Source: an uncultured Tateyamaria sp. (GTDB lineage Bacteria > Pseudomonadota > Alphaproteobacteria > Rhodobacterales > Rhodobacteraceae). Taken from it: DNA of 64,000 bases. The position numbers and the translations under genes were made by a program. This document shows, piece by piece, positions 59,535 through 64,000 of this stretch (its first letter is position 1; each line of letters opens with the position of its first letter). The notes below the pieces were generated by a model, which worked only from the letters and a program-made list of their open reading frames with translations, ran no database searches and was not told where the DNA came from. The DNA lies in contig NZ_CANNDO010000001.1 in assembly GCF_947503385.1 (NCBI RefSeq), positions 1,054,001-1,118,000 of the forward strand, written 5' to 3'.

Positions 59535-60394
59535 ACCAATCCGCGCGCCTGATCCTTTTGACCTGTGTGACGATGGTCGCCTTTGCGTCCAATTCGGTAC
59601 TGAACCGGTTGGCGGTGGAAAGCGGGTCGATTGATGCGTCGAGCTTTGCCGTGATCCGGGTGCTTGCCGGTGCGCTGGCGCTGTGCATGATCCTGTCGGT
59701 GCGGGGCGGCGGCCTGCCTGTTGTGGCCAAGGGCAGGGGCGTGGGTGTCATCAGTCTGAGCGTTTATATGGTTGGGTTTTCGCTGGCTTATGTGACGCTT
59801 GATGCTGGCCTTGGGGCGCTCATCCTGTTTGGCACGGTGCAGGTCACCATGTTTGGTTGGGGTGCGTTGCGGGGCGCGGCACCGACTGTGCGGCAGGTGA
59901 CGGGGGCGAGCGTTGCATTTGCCGGGCTGGTCTTTGCGCTCTGGCCGCGTGGCGGGGGCGGGGGCACGGACCTTGCCGGTGCATTTTTGATGGTGCTCGC
60001 CGGTGTGGGGTGGGCGGCGTATACGCTGGCCGGGCGCGGTGCCAAAGATCCGCTTGCGGCGACGGCTGCCAATTTCGTGGTGACCTTGCCGGTGATGCTG
60101 CTTTTGCTGGTGGGCGCGTCCCTGCACGCGGCTCCGTCGGGCATCGCTTTGGCCATTCTGTGCGGTGCTGTTACCTCCGGGCTTGGCTACGCGCTGTGGT
60201 ATAACGTGCTGCCGCAACTCACCGCGCAAACCGCTGCTGTCGTTCAACTATGCGTGCCAATCATTGCGATCGCCGCCGGTGCAGCACTGTTGGGCGAGGC
60301 TGTGGGGCTGGACCTTGTTCTGTCCGCGCTGCTGGTCTTGGGCGGCATTGCCGTGGCCGTTACCGCACCAAAAGCTCCAGCGGATCGTAGCTGA
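59531..60394 (+). CDS. EamA-family (DMT) transporter
   Basis: 287 residues with about ten hydrophobic helices in two EamA repeats (res ~8-135 and ~148-282). SNSVLNRLAVES and the second-repeat entry GVGWAAYTLAGR are typical. Likely exports or imports a small metabolite; substrate unknown. GTG start overlapping the kinase gene. Its last 35 bases overlap the convergent Nudix gene. Confidence 0.86.
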   Translation: MNQSARLILLTCVTMVAFASNSVLNRLAVESGSIDASSFAVIRVLAGALALCMILSVRGGGLPVVAKGRGVGVISLSVYMVGFSLAYVTLDAGLGALILFGTVQVTMFGWGALRGAAPTVRQVTGASVAFAGLVFALWPRGGGGGTDLAGAFLMVLAGVGWAAYTLAGRGAKDPLAATAANFVVTLPVMLLLLVGASLHAAPSGIALAILCGAVTSGLGYALWYNVLPQLTAQTAAVVQLCVPIIAIAAGAALLGEAVGLDLVLSALLVLGGIAVAVTAPKAPADRS

Positions 60395-60812
60395 TCCCGC
60401 CGGTGCCAAAGGCCACATCGCCAAGGCTGTCAGGTTTGTGCGGTGTCTGTGCCAACGCCTCGGCGGTGAGCCACCGGCGCTCTGTTACGATAGCCTCCGG
60501 GTCAGTCCACGCGGTTGGGCGGGGACTGCCTACGGCAAGCGTGCAATGGAAAAACACGTCCACTTGGTGGAACTGGCTCTCAGGATCGTGGAATTCGTTC
60601 AACAGGCAAGGCGCGCCGACAGTCACGTGCAGGCCGGTTTCTTCGAAGACTTCGCGGATCAGGTTGTCGGGCAGGGACGTGCCGACATTCACTCCGCCAC
60701 CGGGAACACACATCAGCGGGCTTTGGCCATCGGGAAATGCGTTGACCATGAGCAGGCGATCATCTTCGACAATGATGGCGCGAACGGCGAGGCGTGGGGA
60801 TTTTGGGCGCAT
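60360..60812 (-). CDS. NUDIX hydrolase
   Basis: 150 residues. The Nudix box is [20 protein letters not shown] followed by ETGL; the catalytic REVFEETG half is intact, but the first Glu of the consensus is Thr, which is tolerated in some members. Hydrolyses a nucleoside diphosphate linked to another group; the substrate is unknown. The ATG at 60812 has GGACAGGAC upstream. The C-terminus overlaps the EamA gene. Confidence 0.86.
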   Translation of the reverse strand: MRPKSPRLAVRAIIVEDDRLLMVNAFPDGQSPLMCVPGGGVNVGTSLPDNLIREVFEETGLHVTVGAPCLLNEFHDPESQFHQVDVFFHCTLAVGSPRPTAWTDPEAIVTERRWLTAEALAQTPHKPDSLGDVAFGTGGISYDPLELLVR

Positions 60813-60877
60813 GGGCAGTCCTGTCCGGTGCATTTGGGTCATTCCATAGGGCGGGTGGACGCGCTATCTCAAGCGTC

Positions 60878-61624
60878 ATGCGGATATGTGCCCTGATTAT
60901 GATGTTGTGTGTTGCCCGGCCTGCGCTGGCGGATTGCGTGATCCTGTTACATGGGCTGGCCCGCAGCGAAGCGTCGTTGCTGGTGATGGAAGCCGCGCTG
61001 GAGGCCGAAGGATTCAAAGTGGTCCGGCCCGGATACCCGTCCACGGCCGAAACAGTGCAGAGCCTTGCCAGCGACGTGGTTCCACAAGCGGTTCAGGCCT
61101 GCGGCAAAGACACGATACATGTCGTAACCCATTCAATGGGTGGGATATTGGTGCGCTACTGGTTCGGCACGCAGTGGAAGCCCACCCGACTGGGGCGTGT
61201 GGTGATGATGGGGCCGCCCAACCACGGCAGCGAAGTTGTCGATACCTTGGGTGATCTGGCCGCATTTGGCTGGATCAACGGCCCGGCGGGAACGCAGCTT
61301 GGCACCGGGCCGGACAGCCTGCCGCAACGGCTTCCGGCGGTGACCTATCCGGTCGGGATCATCGCGGGCAGTCAATCATTGAACCCTTACTTCTCATCGC
61401 TGTTACCGGGGCCGGACGATGGCAAAGTATCGGTCGCCTCGACCCGTGTGGACGGCATGGCGGCGCATCTGACGTTGCCGGTCACGCACACGTTCATGAT
61501 GAATAACCCACGGGTCATCGTGCAGGTGGTGCAATTCCTGCGTGACGGTCGGTTCGAAGCGGATCTGACATGGGCAGAGGCTGTGCTTGAGCAGTTTGGC
61601 GTGGACGAAGATGCTCGCGATTGA
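60878..61624 (+). CDS. Exported lipase-like alpha/beta hydrolase
   Basis: 248 residues with a signal peptide (res 1-19, cut near ALA). [14 protein letters not shown] is the oxyanion strand; [14 protein letters not shown] carries the nucleophile serine; a C-terminal histidine in [11 protein letters not shown] completes the likely triad. Resembles the small triacylglycerol lipase/esterase group found in Gram-negative periplasms. Divergent from the Nudix gene; the end overlaps phnM by 14 bases. Confidence 0.84.
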   Translation: MRICALIMMLCVARPALADCVILLHGLARSEASLLVMEAALEAEGFKVVRPGYPSTAETVQSLASDVVPQAVQACGKDTIHVVTHSMGGILVRYWFGTQWKPTRLGRVVMMGPPNHGSEVVDTLGDLAAFGWINGPAGTQLGTGPDSLPQRLPAVTYPVGIIAGSQSLNPYFSSLLPGPDDGKVSVASTRVDGMAAHLTLPVTHTFMMNNPRVIVQVVQFLRDGRFEADLTWAEAVLEQFGVDEDARD

Positions 61625-62750
61625 TCTGACGGGCGCAAAGGTTCTGTTGCCGGACGGTCTTGCTGCGCAACGGCTGAGCATTGCGGACGGCTGTGTGGTG
61701 GCTGAGCGTGCGGGCCGGGCCGTGGACCTGACCGGCTATCGCGTGCTGCCCGGCATCATCGACGTGCATGGCGATGGGTTCGAACGGCACGTGGCCCCGC
61801 GCCGCGGCGCGATGAAGGAGATGACCGAAGGGTTGCGCGCGACCGAAGCAGAACTGGCCTCCAATGGCATCACCACGGGCGTTCTGGCACAATTCCTGAG
61901 TTGGGAAGGCGGGCTGCGGGGACTGGATTTCGCGGATCAGGTCTTTGCCGGGCTCAGCGCCGTGCGCGGTGACGTGGTGACGGATTTGCGGCCGCAATTG
62001 AGGTTCGAGACGCATATGCTCGACCAGTATGACGACCTGCCGGATCGCGTGGCGGCGTGGGGCATCGATTACCTCGTGTTCAACGATCACCTGCCCCATG
62101 ACCGGCTGGCCGAGGGGCGCAAGCCGCCCCGCCTGACCGGGCAAGCGCTAAAGGCGGGTCGGAACCCGGACGCGCATTTTCAGATGTTGCTGGACCTGCA
62201 CGCAGTGTCTGATCAGGTGCCTGCCGCTTTGGACGTGTTGTGCGGACGGCTGAGGGCGGCGGGTGTGCGTATCGGCAGCCACGACGACCAAACGGATGCT
62301 GACCGCGCGGTGTGGCACGCGCGCGGCGCGCATGTGGCAGAGTTTCCCGAGACGGCTGTCGCGGCGGAGGCTGCGCGCAAGGCGGGCGATGCGGTTGTGT
62401 TGGGCGCGCCGAACGTCGTGCGCGGCGGCTCTCACAAGGGCAACGCATCGGCTGTTGAGTTGATCGCCATGGGGCTGTGCGACGCGCTGGCGTCGGACTA
62501 CCACTACCCCTCGCCGCGCCGGGCAGCGCTGATGCTGGCGCGCACGGGAATGCTGGATTTGCCGTCGGCATGGGCACTGCTGTCCTCTGGCCCCGCACAG
62601 GTGCTGGGCCTGTCCGACCGGGGCGCGCTTGTGCCGGGTCTGCGGGCCGATCTTGTCGTTCTGGATGCACATGACCGCGTGGCCGCCACAATCGCGGGTG
62701 GCCGGGTCAGCTACATGTCCGGCGACATTGCAGAACGGTTCGTGGGTTAG
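61611..62750 (+). CDS. phnM: Alpha-D-ribose 1-methylphosphonate 5-triphosphate diphosphatase
   Basis: 379 residues, amidohydrolase fold. PhnM hallmarks are the short metal motif [16 protein letters not shown], the segment [13 protein letters not shown] and [11 protein letters not shown], and [10 protein letters not shown]. In the C-P lyase pathway it removes pyrophosphate before the lyase step. Here it is not beside phnGHIJKL; instead it overlaps a lipase gene, so it is either a displaced pathway gene or a paralogue with another role. The ATG at 61611 matches the family start. Confidence 0.9.
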   Translation: MLAIDLTGAKVLLPDGLAAQRLSIADGCVVAERAGRAVDLTGYRVLPGIIDVHGDGFERHVAPRRGAMKEMTEGLRATEAELASNGITTGVLAQFLSWEGGLRGLDFADQVFAGLSAVRGDVVTDLRPQLRFETHMLDQYDDLPDRVAAWGIDYLVFNDHLPHDRLAEGRKPPRLTGQALKAGRNPDAHFQMLLDLHAVSDQVPAALDVLCGRLRAAGVRIGSHDDQTDADRAVWHARGAHVAEFPETAVAAEAARKAGDAVVLGAPNVVRGGSHKGNASAVELIAMGLCDALASDYHYPSPRRAALMLARTGMLDLPSAWALLSSGPAQVLGLSDRGALVPGLRADLVVLDAHDRVAATIAGGRVSYMSGDIAERFVG

Positions 62751-63814
62751 CGGGTGATCCGGTTCACGTGGCCCATTTTGCGGCCCGACCGCGTTTCGCC
62801 CTTGCCGTAAAGATGCAGTGCCGCGTCGGCGTCACGCGCAATCTCTGGCACGCGGTTCATGTCATCGCCAATCAGGTTCTCCATGACCACATCCGCATAG
62901 CGCTGGCCGTCGCCCAACGGCCAGCCCGCCACGGCACGGATATGCTGTTCGAACTGATCCACGGCGCAACCGTTCTGTGTCCAGTGGCCCGAATTGTGCA
63001 CCCGTGGTGCGATCTCGTTCACGATCAGGCCTTGCGCCGTCACGAACAGCTCAACACCCATCACGCCAACATATTCGAGCGCGTTCAGGATTTGCGCCGC
63101 CAGCAGAACCGCGTCCGTGCGCTGTGCTGCGGTCAGTCGGGCCGGCACCGTCGTGGTGCGCAGGATGCCGTCCGCATGTACGTTTTCACCGGGGTCAAAG
63201 CACGACACGCTGCCGTCGACGCCCCGCGCTGCAATCACCGACACCTCATGGCTGAAATCCACGAACCCTTCGAGGATCGCAGGCGCCCCCTGCATCTCGG
63301 CCAAGGCACGCTTGGCGTCTTCGGGCGTGGTCAGGCGGGCCTGTCCCTTGCCATCATAGCCAAAGCGGCGCGTTTTCAGAATGGCAGGCGTGCCGATCTG
63401 CGACAATGCAGCGGCCAATGCGGTCATATCCGGCACATCCGCGAATGGCGCAGTCTTCAGTCCGAGGTCCTGTAGAAACTGCTTTTCGACCAACCGGTCC
63501 TGACTTACCCGCAGCGCCTCGCGACCGGGACGGATCGGCGCGTGATCTTCCAGCGCATCCAGGGTCAGGGTCGGGATATTCTCAAATTCATAGGTGATGA
63601 CATCCACCGACGTGGCAAAGGCATAAAGGGCGTCATTGTCCTCATAGGGTGCAGTTGTGACCATATGCGCCACATCCCCTGCGGGTGGGGTTTTGCCGGG
63701 CTCAAAGATATGCGTGCGAAAGCCCAGCCGCGCCGCTGCAACGGACAACATCCGGCCCAATTGACCACCGCCAAGAATGCCGATGATGGCGCCCGTCGCC
63801 AGCGGTTCAGTCAT
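62747..63814 (-). CDS. purK: N5-carboxyaminoimidazole ribonucleotide synthase
   Basis: 355 residues, ATP-grasp. [16 protein letters not shown] is the N-terminal signature, [10 protein letters not shown] and [12 protein letters not shown] contact ATP, and [16 protein letters not shown] is the conserved catalytic end. Makes N5-CAIR in purine synthesis. The ATG at 63814 overlaps purE (ATGA). It ends convergent with phnM. Confidence 0.96.
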   Translation of the reverse strand: MTEPLATGAIIGILGGGQLGRMLSVAAARLGFRTHIFEPGKTPPAGDVAHMVTTAPYEDNDALYAFATSVDVITYEFENIPTLTLDALEDHAPIRPGREALRVSQDRLVEKQFLQDLGLKTAPFADVPDMTALAAALSQIGTPAILKTRRFGYDGKGQARLTTPEDAKRALAEMQGAPAILEGFVDFSHEVSVIAARGVDGSVSCFDPGENVHADGILRTTTVPARLTAAQRTDAVLLAAQILNALEYVGVMGVELFVTAQGLIVNEIAPRVHNSGHWTQNGCAVDQFEQHIRAVAGWPLGDGQRYADVVMENLIGDDMNRVPEIARDADAALHLYGKGETRSGRKMGHVNRITR

Positions 63815-64000
63815 CCTGCGGCACCTCGGGGATTGAGGCCGACAGCGCCGCGCGCCAAGCCTCCAGCCGTTCGGCCAGCGCATCGTCAGATGTGGCGAGG
63901 ATCGCGGCGGCCATCAGCCCGGCATTTGCTGCCCCCGCGGCGCCAATGGCCATGGTTGCCACCGGATAGCCACGCGGCATTTGCAGGATGGAATAAAGGC
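63811..64000 (-). CDS. purE: N5-carboxyaminoimidazole ribonucleotide mutase, C-terminal part
   Basis: The last 62 codons are in the window; the start lies beyond the right edge. [20 protein letters not shown] followed by [12 protein letters not shown] is the conserved PurE core that binds CAIR phosphate. It converts N5-CAIR to CAIR and is the direct partner of PurK. Overlaps purK by four bases. Confidence 0.95.

Overview
The window looks like chromosomal DNA of a marine alphaproteobacterium of the Rhodobacteraceae (Roseobacter group). The evidence is GC-rich coding, very tight operons with ATGA/GTGA overlaps, the mreBCD-mrdA-rodA and trmD-rplS-rpmE order, an atpHAGDC operon without the Fo genes, HrcA/CIRCE control of groESL, L31 without zinc cysteines, a two-domain betaine-type permease, and the short GC-rich intergenic hairpin elements that I associate with this family. 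I saw no rRNA or tRNA gene, IS element, prophage or CRISPR array. Most of it is ordinary core genome with small accessory genes in between.

Layout, left to right. 1-3.3 kb: end of a glycine betaine/choline/TMAO-type ABC uptake operon (binding protein, ATPase, double-length permease). 3.4-4.8 kb: a CHASE4-GGDEF diguanylate cyclase. 5.0-11.4 kb: a divergent locus with a GntR/FCD repressor and a GNAT enzyme on one side, and a PotABCD-like ABC transporter plus an Asp/Glu/hydantoin racemase on the other; a perfect 12-bp palindrome lies between the two arms. 11.4-13.8 kb: a secreted trypsin-like protease fused to seven FG-GAP (integrin-type) repeats. 14.0-21.7 kb: cell-shape and ribosome cluster mreB-mreC-mreD-mrdA-rodA-trmD-(small membrane protein)-rplS-rpmE, all on the minus strand. 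21.8-25.3 kb: a flavoprotein aromatic hydroxylase, then leuA with a 26-codon leucine-rich leader peptide and alternative hairpins.

25.4-34.4 kb: SDR oxidoreductase and FeS-type photolyase (overlapping genes), a DUF1992 gene, a secreted protein and an 18-repeat MORN protein, nadE, a pseudogene with two in-frame stops, a zincin-like metallopeptidase, a Tat-exported metallo-beta-lactamase-fold enzyme, and a DUF1801 gene. 34.4-35.2 kb holds no gene I can support. 35.2-40.1 kb is the F1 ATP synthase operon, with two palindromic repeats between atpD and atpC. 40.2-47 kb: an H-type lectin-like gene, a polar amino acid ABC transporter, two tandem paralogous sulfatases and a fatty acid desaturase. 47-54 kb: prs, a DsbA-like isomerase and alpha/beta hydrolase pair, a YcgN-type protein with ribF, a MaoC hydratase, a HAD phosphatase, a lipoprotein and a Mn-dependent pyrophosphatase. 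54-64 kb: a DUF2161 gene, a lipoprotein, a membrane-tethered LuxR-type regulator beside a PepSY protein, groESL, a small kinase and EamA transporter pair, a Nudix hydrolase, a secreted lipase-like hydrolase overlapping phnM, and purK with the end of purE.

The least explained items are: (i) the GntR-controlled transporter and racemase locus, whose substrate is unknown; (ii) the leuA leader, which looks like ribosome-mediated attenuation; (iii) intergenic elements whose two copies keep their hairpins through compensatory changes; (iv) the protease and beta-propeller fusion; (v) the membrane LuxR and PepSY pair; (vi) the double nonsense pseudogene after nadE.
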